In this document: piece by piece, positions 16,311-25,165 of the stretch | Layout: each line of letters starts with the position of its first letter | Position numbering within the stretch: the stretch's first letter is position 1 | Origin: Burkholderiales bacterium | GTDB taxonomy: Bacteria > Pseudomonadota > Gammaproteobacteria > Burkholderiales > Burkholderiaceae_C | Length of the DNA: 42,082 bases | NCBI GenBank assembly: GCA_013044035.1 | Contig: JABEVE010000003.1 | Coordinates: forward strand, 1-42,082 | Reading direction: 5' to 3' | Notes under the pieces: model-generated | The model's database searches: none | The model's input: the letters and a program-made list of their open reading frames with translations, nothing else | What the model was told of the DNA's origin: nothing | Translations under genes and position numbers: made by a program

Positions 16311-19300
16311 GACCCGATCTCCTCGGATACGACGTCATTGGCGGCCGGGGCGCGATGGCCGTGTTCGACCACGGCGCTGCTGCCTTCGAGCACCCATTGC
16401 CGGGCCAGGCGCCCGAGCGGAGTGCGTGGATGGCGTACGTCGATATCGGCGCGCAAGCCGGTGCCGAATCGGGTCATCCAGGCATGCAGGTCGGCCGCTG
16501 GCATGGGCTGCGCGAACGCAAACCCTTGACCCGCCTCTGCGCCGAGCACGGCGGCGACCTCCACCAGTTCCGGCGTTTCCAGCCCCTCGACCACCACGCT
16601 CAGGCCGAGGCTGTGCGCCATGCGGACCAGCGAGCCGATGAAGCGCACGACGCGCTCGGGGTCGCGCCCGGCTTCGCGCACCAGGCCCTGGTCGATTTTC
16701 ACGACGTGGAAGGGCAAGGTGCGCAGGCGCAGCAGGCTGGAGTAGCCCGAGCCGAGGTCGTCCATCACCAGATGCACGCCGAGCGCGGCCAGCGCGTGCA
16801 CCGCGACGTCGCGCAGGCCGACGTCCTGGAACTCCGCGTCTTCGAGGATTTCGAGTTGCAGCCGCGCCGGCGAAATGGCAAAGCGCTCCAGGGTCTGCCG
16901 CACCCAGTGCGCGCAATCGGGCTGCAGCAAAACCTCGGGCGGCAGGTTGATCGAGGCGTCCAGGCGCAGGCCCATTGCATCCCAGGCCCGTAGGTGGCCC
17001 AGGGTCTGTTCCAGGCCGAGGGTGAACAGGCGGATGAGTTCGGCTGCACCGAACCAGGGAAGAAACTGTCCCGGCGTGATGATGCGCCCGTCTTCGAGGC
17101 GCAGGCGAGCCAGCGCCTCGACTTTCTCGGGCTTGCCGCTGCGCAGGTCGACAATGGGTTGCACGAACATGTCCAGGCCGCCGTTGAACAGCCGTGCGCG
17201 CCAGGCGCGGCGTTCCTCCGCCGGCAACGCTGTGGCGTCGCCGGCATGGAGGCCGCGCGAGGCACGTTCGAACAGCAATTCCAGCGCCTGCATGAAGCGG
17301 CGCATGTCGGGCGCTTCGAACATGCCAGGCATGCCGCCGTACAACCCGAACACGCCGAGCATGCGGCCGCGCGCATCCTTCACCGGGATCGCGGCGGAAC
17401 TGCGGATGCCGATGGAGTGCGCGGCGTCGCGCCAGGGGGTCATACGTGCGTCTGTGACGTAACAAGCGTTGGTCTCGATGTGCTCGCTGCGCCAGCAGCG
17501 CGGGTGCGGTGTGTTGCCGGAGCTGCCGTGTTCGTCGAGAACCGGCAGAGCGATGCCGCGATCGGCGATCGCCTGCAAGTAGGCGTCGAAACGACTGGTG
17601 GTGAATTCGGGCACGAAATGGCCATCGGCGTCGGGCTGGAATAGCACAGCGGCTTTCATGCCCGGCAGTTCAACCACGGTGTCCAACGCGGTGCGCACGA
17701 TGTCGGCCCATTGTGTGGCGTCCTGCAGCATGCGCTCGAGCGCCACGAGTGCGAGCTGGTAATGCTCGTTCACGTCTCGTGCAGCGCCTATCTGGGCTTC
17801 GAGTTCGACCTGCATGCGGGCGGAAATGACGTGGGCGAGCTGCTGGCGGTCACGTGCGCGTCCGGGAAGATTGGCGGCGAGTTCCTGCAATTGCTGCAAA
17901 TACCAGCCCAGGCTGCTGACCAGGGTGTCGACCGTAACCCCAGCCAAAGCATTCTCGCAGGCAATATGCGCTGCCGCTTGGCGGTGTTCGATCTCGCACA
18001 GACTCGGGTTCATGATGTGGCGCAGGTGGCTGGCCTGTCGTCGCTTGAGTCTCGCAAGCTCTTCGGTGCTCAGCCAATGCAGAATGCGGGCGAACTGCGG
18101 CTCGCTTTCCAGGCGGGCGTGGAACTGCGCGACGAAAGCGTCTGCGGTCTGCGCCACCGCGTCCTGCGCCAGCATGAACAAGCGGCGGACCTCGTAGCCA
18201 TAGGGATCGAGGGCCTGCAGCGTGACGATCGTGGCGCTGTCATCAAGGCCAGGCTCGCTCCAGCGTGACCACCAGGTTGGGCGATCGGCCTTGCGGGCCT
18301 TGCTGGAATAGAGTGCGGCGTCGGCGTGGCGCAGTAGCAGATCGGGTTCGGATTCGTCGGCAGGATACAGCGTCAGGCCCATGCTCATGCCAACCTTCGC
18401 CGTTCTGTTTTCGCCGAGGTCGAATGGCGATTCGACGACGCCATGCAGACGGTCTAGCAACATGGGAAGATCGGTTTCACGCGCCAGTCCCTCAAGTATG
18501 ACAACGAATTCGTCGCCTCCCAAGCGTGCGACAAGGTCCGTTTCACGCACAGCGGCTTTAAGGCGCTGGCCAAGCTGGCGCAGCAATTCGTCGCCAGCCG
18601 GATGACCCCATGTGTCGTTCACAGGCTTGAAGTCGTCCAAGTCCATCAGCCCGACAGCGAGCAGGCTGCCGTGGCGCCTCGCGCGCGCCACGGCCAGTGG
18701 CAGATGGGTCTCCAGCGCCAAGCGATTGGGCAAGCTGGTGAGTGCATCGTGCCGTGCGAGATACGCCTGACGTGATTGTTCGGACTTGAGTTGAACCTTG
18801 AGATCGAGTTCCTCCAAGGCGCGGCTAAGAAGCTCGGGAACCCGCCGCAGCATCGGGAGCAAGGCATCGTCGAAATCGTCGCGGTTTTGTGCCACCAATA
18901 CCAGTAGTGCCCATGGCTCGTCACCACGGCGTATGGTCAGCACAACAACGCCTTGGGTCCACTCGGGAACCCCATAGGCCTTCCAAGGCGCCAGTAACGG
19001 TGAGGTAGCGGAAGTGTCCAAAGACAGCGCCTGAGTCTGCCATGCCTGTTGCAGTGCTGTGGTGGACTGCAGCGTTAGCGGTTCGGCGTCGACCAGGATC
19101 TCGGCGCCGTTACCCGCCGCGGCGAGAAGCTTGATGCGGTTCTGTGCGTCAGGCTGACCCACCCAGGCGGCGGCAAACATGCCTGTTTCAAGCAGCCTGG
19201 TGCAGGCCGATACCAGCAACTCAACCTCGCTGCGCGCTGCGATCAGGGTGTCGATCTCGGCCAGGATCGCGCGCAGAATTTCCTGCTGGCGTTCACGGCT

Positions 19301-20851
19301 TTCACGCTCGGTACGCTCGCCGGCTTGAATCGCCAGGCGCTCGAGGCCGCGGCCTAGCTCGAGGGCCATCTGTTCGAGAAGTTGCTGCAAGGTGTCTTCG
19401 AAACCGCCGCGAACGACGTGATACACGCTGAACAAGGCGCGGACCTGGCCTGATACCCGGATAGGCAAAGCGGCAATACTTTTGATGCCGAAGCGCTGTG
19501 CACGATCGGCCCAGGGTTGAAGACGCGCGTCGTCGTATGTCCAGACAAATTGGGGTTCGGCATCTCGCCACGCCGTCCCGGATGGCCCGCAGCCTACGGG
19601 TGTCGCGGCATCGCAGGAAATCACCTGGCCGTCCAGATACTCCACGAGGCCGGCCACGGCTTGAGCCACGAACCTGTCTTCCGTGTTGGGGCGCCCGACC
19701 CAGGCAAGCACCATGCCGGCCTGTCTCACGGCGATATCGCATGCGGCATCGAAAAGCTCTTGTTCCGACTTGGCCTGTGCGGCGGTCTGGCTCAACGCCG
19801 CCAGCGCGGCGTTGAAGCGCATTAGGCGATGCTGGCGCCGATGCAGACGGCTGACCCAGCCCCAGCCCACGACTTGCACGGCCAGCAAGAGCAACCACCC
19901 GAGGAGTAGCGGCGCAGACTGCATTGCCCATTTTGCCACCACGACGCTGCGAGGTAGGCTGACAAAGGCCGTGACCTGGCGGCCAGTGAGCCGCTGCCAG
20001 GCGACGACGAAATGGGCGTTGGCCGATGGCACCCAGCCCGAGATGACCCCTTGCTTGGCCTGCGGGTGCGCGGCGAGTTCTCTGGCCAACACCCCGCGCG
20101 AGGGCTTGTTGGACGCCTCGCGTGCAGTGCTCAGTGCGGTAGGGGGCAGGCGGGCCAGCAGGAATCCGTCGTCGCGTATCAGGCCGACGGCAGGCACGGG
20201 CAGGTTTCCATTGGCCGCGCCCACGCCGGCGCGCAAGGATTGCAGCAAATCCTGGGTCTGAACGGCGAAGCTGAGTACACCGAACTCGTTTGACGCGGGC
20301 CCGGGAACGGCGCAGCGCACTGGGGTGACGAGATGGCCGCCGAATTCGGGGGCGAACACGGCGCGCCCGATCTCCAGCTTGCCACTCTTCGACAGTGCAG
20401 TCTGCAGTTCGCGCTTTGCGTCTATGGCATCCGCAACGTCCTTGCCCTGGGCGCCCGCCTTGGTGGACGCGGCAATGCGACCTTGCGCGGAGATGAGCTG
20501 AATGCTGCTGACGAAAGGCAATTGGGGCAGGAAGCCATCGATCCAAGGCTGGGCTGCTTCGGGCTTGTTCCAAAGACTGGGGTGAGCACCGAGTTTCTCG
20601 CGTGTGACGTTGCAGACGGTCTGGATGCTGGCGTAGCGCTGGTTCATCGCATCGGACCAGAAGGCCGACTGCGCGCCGAGCACATTGCCGGTGGTGGTCT
20701 CGATGTCGCCGAAGCGCCAGCCCAGGAATGCGGCCAGAGCAAGCGCGAGGATGACGTTGACCCACAGCACCAAGGTGCGAAGTCGGCGCAGTTCCTTGGG
20801 GCGTGGGACCGTGACGGGCATGAGGGGAGGACTCGGGCGCAGTGAGGGCAT
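16307..20851 (-). CDS. Large membrane GGDEF-EAL protein with periplasmic sensor, GAF and globin-like domains
   Basis: The 1514-aa c-di-GMP enzyme has TM1 (about 27-46), a periplasmic Cache-like sensor (about 50-310), TM2 (about 312-335), two GAF-like domains (about 350-510 and 530-690), and GGDEF (motif at 778-782, RETD inhibitory site upstream). Then come a helical globin-coupled-sensor-like region (about 880-1040, candidate proximal His962 in the HIACENALAGV segment), another GAF (about 1040-1195) and EAL (E1245 of the EAL motif, MDDLGSGYSS, VVKIDQG, VVVEGLET). Both catalytic sites look complete, so it may make or degrade c-di-GMP. A sigma-28-like site ends one base before ATG 20851; if real, translation probably begins at the in-frame ATG 20821. 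Confidence 0.92.
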   Translation of the reverse strand: MPSLRPSPPLMPVTVPRPKELRRLRTLVLWVNVILALALAAFLGWRFGDIETTTGNVLGAQSAFWSDAMNQRYASIQTVCNVTREKLGAHPSLWNKPEAAQPWIDGFLPQLPFVSSIQLISAQGRIAASTKAGAQGKDVADAIDAKRELQTALSKSGKLEIGRAVFAPEFGGHLVTPVRCAVPGPASNEFGVLSFAVQTQDLLQSLRAGVGAANGNLPVPAVGLIRDDGFLLARLPPTALSTAREASNKPSRGVLARELAAHPQAKQGVISGWVPSANAHFVVAWQRLTGRQVTAFVSLPRSVVVAKWAMQSAPLLLGWLLLLAVQVVGWGWVSRLHRRQHRLMRFNAALAALSQTAAQAKSEQELFDAACDIAVRQAGMVLAWVGRPNTEDRFVAQAVAGLVEYLDGQVISCDAATPVGCGPSGTAWRDAEPQFVWTYDDARLQPWADRAQRFGIKSIAALPIRVSGQVRALFSVYHVVRGGFEDTLQQLLEQMALELGRGLERLAIQAGERTERESRERQQEILRAILAEIDTLIAARSEVELLVSACTRLLETGMFAAAWVGQPDAQNRIKLLAAAGNGAEILVDAEPLTLQSTTALQQAWQTQALSLDTSATSPLLAPWKAYGVPEWTQGVVVLTIRRGDEPWALLVLVAQNRDDFDDALLPMLRRVPELLSRALEELDLKVQLKSEQSRQAYLARHDALTSLPNRLALETHLPLAVARARRHGSLLAVGLMDLDDFKPVNDTWGHPAGDELLRQLGQRLKAAVRETDLVARLGGDEFVVILEGLARETDLPMLLDRLHGVVESPFDLGENRTAKVGMSMGLTLYPADESEPDLLLRHADAALYSSKARKADRPTWWSRWSEPGLDDSATIVTLQALDPYGYEVRRLFMLAQDAVAQTADAFVAQFHARLESEPQFARILHWLSTEELARLKRRQASHLRHIMNPSLCEIEHRQAAAHIACENALAGVTVDTLVSSLGWYLQQLQELAANLPGRARDRQQLAHVISARMQVELEAQIGAARDVNEHYQLALVALERMLQDATQWADIVRTALDTVVELPGMKAAVLFQPDADGHFVPEFTTSRFDAYLQAIADRGIALPVLDEHGSSGNTPHPRCWRSEHIETNACYVTDARMTPWRDAAHSIGIRSSAAIPVKDARGRMLGVFGLYGGMPGMFEAPDMRRFMQALELLFERASRGLHAGDATALPAEERRAWRARLFNGGLDMFVQPIVDLRSGKPEKVEALARLRLEDGRIITPGQFLPWFGAAELIRLFTLGLEQTLGHLRAWDAMGLRLDASINLPPEVLLQPDCAHWVRQTLERFAISPARLQLEILEDAEFQDVGLRDVAVHALAALGVHLVMDDLGSGYSSLLRLRTLPFHVVKIDQGLVREAGRDPERVVRFIGSLVRMAHSLGLSVVVEGLETPELVEVAAVLGAEAGQGFAFAQPMPAADLHAWMTRFGTGLRADIDVRHPRTPLGRLARQWVLEGSSAVVEHGHRAPAANDVVSEEIGS

Positions 20852-20878
20852 TTGTCGGCATTACAGCATCGCGCTTCA
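20852..20878 (-). promoter_or_regulatory. Candidate sigma-28 promoter of the GGDEF-EAL gene
   Basis: On the minus strand TGAA (20878-20875) is followed after exactly 15 bases by GCCGACAA (20859-20852). The sigma-28 consensus is TAAA, 15 bases, GCCGATAA, so 3 of 4 and 7 of 8 positions match. The predicted start of transcription is about 20845, inside the longest reading of the gene, and favours ATG 20821 as the start, with a leader of about 24 bases. Confidence 0.45.
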
Positions 20879-20967
20879 CTGACGAGGCCAGCGGAGCGCT
20901 GGTTTCAGCGCGGATTCGTGCGATGCCTCACGTTTTTCCTGGCTTCCTGATGCTTGCCGACCACGGA

Positions 20968-21741
20968 TCAGGCTTCCAGGTAGGCGATGAACACGCCTTC
21001 GTCCTGCAGCCCGCGTTGGCCGGGACGGCAGAGCTTGACGCGATAAGCGCGCTGGGGGGAGTCGGGCTTGGCGGCCTCGAGAACGGTCACCTTGTTTCCA
21101 GCGGATAGTCGTGCTTCCAGTGATACGGTCAGGCGTGCGCCTTGTTCGTGTTCCTGCAGCAGTGCAGCATCGATCCAGGCACCAGCATCGCCTTGCCGTT
21201 GCAGCTTGAGTGCAATGGGTGCCTTCTGCACCCACAGCGCATCGAGCAACAGGCTCACGCGCCTGCCGGCGTAGGCCCAGGAGCCACGGCCGGGCTTCAA
21301 CGATTCCTCCACCAGCAGGCGCCGCCCCTCATTGGCCAGGTCGATGAGGCGGGCGAGTTCCTGGTGCCAGTGGTCATGCCACATGCGCACATCGTCGAGG
21401 GTTTCGGCCAGGCCGGGAAGGTCGACGAAGCGCAGCCAGATGCCCACCTCACAGGCGAAGGAACCGGCAGCATGGCCGGGGTCGCCAAAGTCGGTTGTGC
21501 CATCGAGGATTTCCTGCAGATGCTTTTTGGCGCGCAGGCGCTCACGCTGCCACATCTCGGCGACCTCGTAATAGCTTTTGCCCTGCTGGTCACCGATCAT
21601 CGGCAGCATGATGGTGCGGCGATCCATCACGCCGGCTTGCGAAAACGCGGCGCGGTCAAGCTGCTGGAACCGGCGCGGCAGCAGGCGCGAGAGGAACTTG
21701 CGCAGGGGCTGGGGCATGAGGCCGGTCGAGGTGGTGTTCAT
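20968..21741 (-). CDS. CZB-type zinc-binding protein with unknown C-terminal domain
   Basis: The 257-aa soluble protein carries a chemoreceptor zinc-binding (CZB)-like core: H74, C97 in C-E-V-G-I-W (matching the family pattern C-x-[LFMVI]-G-x-[WFLVI]), and H122/H126 (HxxxH) at the expected spacing. Instead of an MCP domain it has a C-terminal beta-rich region (about 150-257) that I do not recognise; a PilZ-like fold is possible. The gene follows the MCP at 21759 by 17 bases, so it is probably co-transcribed. The start is ATG 21741; a longer frame would overlap the MCP gene. CZB domains bind zinc and can sense oxidants such as hypochlorous acid. The pairing with c-di-GMP genes is inference. 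Confidence 0.65.
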   Translation of the reverse strand: MNTTSTGLMPQPLRKFLSRLLPRRFQQLDRAAFSQAGVMDRRTIMLPMIGDQQGKSYYEVAEMWQRERLRAKKHLQEILDGTTDFGDPGHAAGSFACEVGIWLRFVDLPGLAETLDDVRMWHDHWHQELARLIDLANEGRRLLVEESLKPGRGSWAYAGRRVSLLLDALWVQKAPIALKLQRQGDAGAWIDAALLQEHEQGARLTVSLEARLSAGNKVTVLEAAKPDSPQRAYRVKLCRPGQRGLQDEGVFIAYLEA

Positions 21742-21758
21742 GATGGGTCGAGGCTGGA

Positions 21759-23252
21759 TCAAACGAAGGCGAACCGCACCGCGCCCCAGTGTTGACCGGC
21801 AAGCATCACCGGGCACGAGAGTTCGCGCATGATTTCCCCGGTGTCGCGGGCATAAACCTGGAGCAGGAAGTCTCGTCGGTTGCGTGCCGCCGCCAGGCCC
21901 ACTGGATCGTTGAAGAGGCGCATGGAGCGGTTGCCTGCAAGGTCTTTCTTCGGGTCGCCTGTGAGCGCCTGGTCGTAGATGGAGTTGTGCGCCGCGGCAT
22001 AGCCGTTGCGATCGACGAGCAGCACGTACTTGTACTGGTCAGACAAGGCGAGGTAGCGGTCTTCGATCGGTTGGATTTCGCGCTTGACCCAGGCGGTGAA
22101 GCGGGTCGTGTATTTCTGCGGATCGGTTCCAGAGACTGGCTGGTAGCTCTCGTCGAACAGGTCGCTTTCCGAGATTTCGCCACGTTCCATCGCCTGATGC
22201 AGGCGGGAGCCGATTTCGCCGACCACCTGATCGAGATGACCGAGCACGCGGCTGGCCTGCGAATCGGTGCGGAACAGCGTGGCCGACTCGAACAGGCGCT
22301 GGCTCTTGTTCAGAGCCAGTTCCAGTGCCTCGGCGATGCGGGTGGAAGTCTGCACGGTTTCGCTCGCATGGTTGCGAACCTGCGCGGCCATGGTGTTGAA
22401 GTCGGCATCAAGCCCGCGCAATTGCTGCGCCTGCCCAGTGATGGCCGTCGACGTGGCGGCGGCCTCCTTGGCCATGGTGTTGACGCCGCCGGCGATGTTG
22501 CCGAAATGCGCGGCAATGGCCTGCACCTGAGCCTGGTTGGCCTGCATGCGAGCCGAAAATTGCTCGGTGGCCTGGCCCACCGTCTGAAGCGATTTGTCGA
22601 TCACGCCGACCGCTTGGCCGATGTTGCCAACGGATTTTTCGGCCGTCTGCGCGAGCTTGCGGATTTCCTCGGCCACCACGGCGAAGCCACGCCCGGCCTC
22701 GCCCACGCGCGCCGCCTCGATGTTGGCGTTGAGTGCGAGCAGATTGGTTTTTTGCGCGATGTCGCGAATCATGCCCATCTGCTGCACCACACCAACGAAC
22801 TGCTGCTGCAGCGTCTGGATTTCGGCGTGGTTGCGCGCGTTGTGCTCCACCAGTTCGGCGAACATCGCGCGCATGCCCACGCTCTGGCTCGAACCTTGTG
22901 CGGCGAGTTGGTCGATGCGCGCCGCCTCGGCATCGACCTTCTGGACCTGGGCCAGAATGCCTTCGATACCCTGCAGCACGGATCCCAGTTCCTGGCCGAC
23001 ACTCGCGATGCGCTCGGTCTGCTGCTGCGCATGCGCCTGGCTCTGCGCCTGCGCAGTCTTGGAGTCGAAACGGATGCGGGCGATGGTGTAGGCCACGTCG
23101 GTGGCGCTGTCGGTCACATGGTCGACAAAATCGCGAACCACGCCGTGGAACCATTGCGCGGCCTCTGGCCGCTGTGCAATGCAAGCTTGGCGCAGATCGA
23201 TGGGTACCGCATTCGCTGCGGGCGGTTCAACTTTGGGGGCGGCGCTTGACAT
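21759..23252 (-). CDS. Soluble methyl-accepting chemotaxis protein with C-terminal Cache-like domain
   Basis: The 497-aa receptor has no membrane helix. The MCP signalling hairpin is at about 90-330, with the tip [19 protein letters not shown] and [15 protein letters not shown]. The sensor-like module is C-terminal (about 385-497): [51 protein letters not shown] and HWGAVRFAF. This reverses the usual order. The same tail is found in the MCP at 26815. ATG 23252 is chosen because AAGGAGGAA precedes it; two upstream in-frame ATGs would place that ribosome binding site inside the gene. It lies just downstream of the truncated MCP tail. Confidence 0.92.
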   Translation of the reverse strand: MSSAAPKVEPPAANAVPIDLRQACIAQRPEAAQWFHGVVRDFVDHVTDSATDVAYTIARIRFDSKTAQAQSQAHAQQQTERIASVGQELGSVLQGIEGILAQVQKVDAEAARIDQLAAQGSSQSVGMRAMFAELVEHNARNHAEIQTLQQQFVGVVQQMGMIRDIAQKTNLLALNANIEAARVGEAGRGFAVVAEEIRKLAQTAEKSVGNIGQAVGVIDKSLQTVGQATEQFSARMQANQAQVQAIAAHFGNIAGGVNTMAKEAAATSTAITGQAQQLRGLDADFNTMAAQVRNHASETVQTSTRIAEALELALNKSQRLFESATLFRTDSQASRVLGHLDQVVGEIGSRLHQAMERGEISESDLFDESYQPVSGTDPQKYTTRFTAWVKREIQPIEDRYLALSDQYKYVLLVDRNGYAAAHNSIYDQALTGDPKKDLAGNRSMRLFNDPVGLAAARNRRDFLLQVYARDTGEIMRELSCPVMLAGQHWGAVRFAFV

Positions 23253-23280
23253 CGTGAGTTCCTCCTTGTCCATGTGCATA

Positions 23281-23421
23281 TCAATTTCCCGCGGTGAAGG
23301 TGAACACTGAGACGGCGTTCTGGAGTTGTTGCGCCTGGGCGTTCATTTCTTCGGCGGTGGCGGCGAGTTCTTCGGAGGCCGAGGCGTTTTGCTGCGTGAC
23401 GGCATTCTTTGGAAATTGTCA
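23281..23421 (-). pseudogene. Remnant of an MCP gene, last 45 codons only
   Basis: Directly after an in-frame TGA (23421-23419), the minus strand encodes a textbook MCP C-terminus: AVTQQNASASEELAATAEEM, then [14 protein letters not shown] and a stop at 23283-23281. QQNA-SA-EELAATAEEM is one of the most conserved MCP stretches. Nothing upstream encodes the rest of the receptor: the frame runs back into the truncated STAS gene. A deletion that removed the end of a STAS gene and almost all of an MCP gene explains this best. Confidence 0.8.
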
Positions 23422-23652
23422 AAAAAGGCATTGAGAAATTCGATGCGCTGGGTTAGAGGTGGCTCCGCTTGTTTGAACACGATCCCGGGGTGAGATAAGT
23501 GGATCGGCTGCGGATTGAAGTCCCTGCTGCAGCGGTTGTTGCTGCACCAGGGCGACGAGACGCTCGCGCACAGTGGAGGCAGCGTAGATGTCAAGCGCGC
23601 CGCGCATGTGCACGCTGCCAGTGGTTCCTGAGGGCTGCTCAAGCGTGGTCAT
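23419..23652 (-). pseudogene. Truncated STAS-domain gene
   Basis: The frame begins with ATG 23652, overlapping the previous stop (ATGA), and encodes the N-terminal half of a STAS (anti-sigma factor antagonist-like) domain: SVHMRGALDIYAASTVRERLVALVQQ. After about residue 40 the family similarity ends and an unrelated tail runs to a TGA at 23421-23419. The second half of the STAS fold, including the DxxGL loop, is missing. The stop is followed in the same frame by the MCP tail, so the two remnants were probably joined by a deletion. Confidence 0.7.
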
Positions 23653-24047
23653 CGTGGAGCAATCAGTTTGGATACGGCCGCCAGCATTTGCGCGGACTGG
23701 AAGGGCTTGACCACCCAAGCGCTTGCCCCAGCGGCCTGACCTTGCGCCTTCTTGTCTTCCTGGCTCTCGGTGGTGAGCATGATGATGGGGGTGAACTTGT
23801 AGTCGGGCTTTTGCTTGACCTCCTTGACCAACGCGATGCCGTCCATATTGGGCATGTTCACGTCGCTGATGATGAGGTGAATCTTGCGGCCGTCGAGCTT
23901 GGTCAGAGCATCGACGCCGTCACAGGCTTCGATAACCTCAGCCCGCGCTGGCGAGTGCAATATTGACCACTTGCACGCCCGGGCCTGAGCACAGTCGAGG
24001 CGCGGCGCATCAAGGATCTGGAAGCGCCTCGCCGCAGAGGGATGCAA
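23649..24047 (-). pseudogene. CheY-like response regulator missing its N-terminus
   Basis: From about 23945 downward the frame encodes a good receiver domain: EVIEACDGVDALTKL, LIISDVNMPNMDGIALVKEV with the phospho-accepting Asp, PIIMLTTESQ, and WVVKPF with the conserved Lys. The first strand and helix, including the acidic pair that binds magnesium, are absent. What precedes is a non-homologous 35-residue stretch with only a TTG start (24047). In another frame just upstream, VVNIALASAG resembles the lost alpha-1 region, suggesting a 2-base deletion before EVIEA plus further decay. A functional receiver is unlikely. Confidence 0.65.
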
Positions 24048-24152
24048 TCTGCTCGGATCGCGGTTTCTGTAGGTCTTGACTTTTTGCAGGGTCTGACATG
24101 GGCATCAATATTCCGTCGTGATGGCTGGCTGACAACCGAATGAGGATGACGC
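24048..24152. other. Gap between cheV and the receiver remnant
   Basis: No gene was recognised. A minus-strand ATG at about 24100 opens a 29-codon frame (MSDPAKSQDLQ start) that ends in a stop and does not match a receiver N-terminus. The stretch probably holds the decayed 5' end of the receiver gene or a junction left by rearrangement. Confidence 0.4.
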
Positions 24153-25118
24153 CTAGGCGCGCTGCGTGGCGGTATCGATCGCCTTCCGCAGCGCAGTGCC
24201 AAGCTCTTCGGCGACGAACTTGGCCACGTAGCCTTCGGCACCGACATTTCGCGCGTGGTCCTCGTTGGCCTGACCGGTGAGCGAGGAGTGAATCACAACC
24301 GGAATGCGCTTCAAGCGTTCGTCATCCTTGATCTTGCGGGTCAGGGTGAAGCCATCCATCTCGGGCATTTCCAGGTCAGTCAGTACGGCCGCCACCTTGT
24401 CGCCTACGCTCTTGCCTTCGGCTTTCGCATCATTCGCCAGCGCCTGCAGCTTGTCCCAGGCTTCCTTGCCGGTCTTGGTCATGACGTAGGGCGCATGTAG
24501 GGCCTGCAATACCTTTTCGATCTGGCTGCGAGCGACGAAGGAGTCGTCAGCGGCAAGGATCAAGGACCCGGGCCTCAGTTCCAGCTGCTGGCCTATCTGC
24601 AGGGCATTAACCTCCTGCACACGCGAAGGCAGCACATCGCGCAGAACTTTCTCCACGTCCAGTACGAGGGCCAGACGAGTTTTGTCGCTGTCCGCATCAA
24701 GCCGCGCAATGCTGGTCACCATACCGCCCACTGCATTGGCTTCGGCCGAGAGCACTTGGCTCCATTCCAGGCGCATGATTTCCTCGACTTCCTCCACAGC
24801 AAAGCCTTGCACCGAACGTTCGTACTCGGTCACGATGAGGATGTTCAGCGCCTTCGGCTTGCAACCAACCAGTGCGGGCAGGTCGATCACGGGCACGATC
24901 TGCCCGCGGATATTGGCCACGCCAAGGACATGCTGCGGTGCGCCCGGCATCGCCGTGATCGATGGCATCACCAGCGCCTCGCGCACCTTGAACACGTTGA
25001 TGCCGAAGATCTCGCGCCGCCTTCCGTTGTCTTCGCCGAGGCGGAAGAGCAACAGCTCAAATTTATTGGTGCCCGCAAGGCGCGAGCGTTCGTCGACTTC
25101 CTGGAGAACGGTGGACAT
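24153..25118 (-). CDS. cheV: Chemotaxis coupling protein CheV (CheW-receiver)
   Basis: CheV links receptors to CheA through a CheW domain and is tuned by phosphorylation of its receiver. The 321-aa product has a CheW domain (about 15-165: INVFKVREAL, VLGVANIRGQIVPVIDLPAL) and a receiver domain (about 190-315). Acidic residues are in AADDS, the phospho-accepting Asp248 in LTDLEMPEMDG, and Lys in EGYVAKF. GGAG precedes the ATG. It sits 47 bases after the CZB-MCP gene. No separate cheW is present in the window, so CheV may be the main coupler for this array unless cheW is elsewhere. Confidence 0.95.
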   Translation of the reverse strand: MSTVLQEVDERSRLAGTNKFELLLFRLGEDNGRRREIFGINVFKVREALVMPSITAMPGAPQHVLGVANIRGQIVPVIDLPALVGCKPKALNILIVTEYERSVQGFAVEEVEEIMRLEWSQVLSAEANAVGGMVTSIARLDADSDKTRLALVLDVEKVLRDVLPSRVQEVNALQIGQQLELRPGSLILAADDSFVARSQIEKVLQALHAPYVMTKTGKEAWDKLQALANDAKAEGKSVGDKVAAVLTDLEMPEMDGFTLTRKIKDDERLKRIPVVIHSSLTGQANEDHARNVGAEGYVAKFVAEELGTALRKAIDTATQRA

Positions 25119-25165
25119 GGGAGGCTCCGTGTGCTGGATGGATTGGATGGGTTGGAATGTCGGGA

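Noticed and set aside
19302-20879. Minus-strand open frame of 525 codons overlapping the GGDEF-EAL gene in another frame
   Set aside because: The overlapping frame encodes recognisable domains; this one is Arg/Ala-rich frame-shift noise.
21789-23249. Plus-strand open frame of 486 codons opposite the MCP gene
   Set aside because: Antisense of the MCP; His/Leu/Ala-rich with no family similarity.
23390-23425. GCCGTCAC on the minus strand as a sigma-28 promoter for the MCP at 21759
   Set aside because: It is part of the MCP remnant coding sequence, and the -35 (TTGA) matches only two of four bases.
23281-24152. Insertion sequence as cause of the gene remnants
   Set aside because: No transposase and no flanking inverted or direct repeats were seen; simple deletions explain the pattern.
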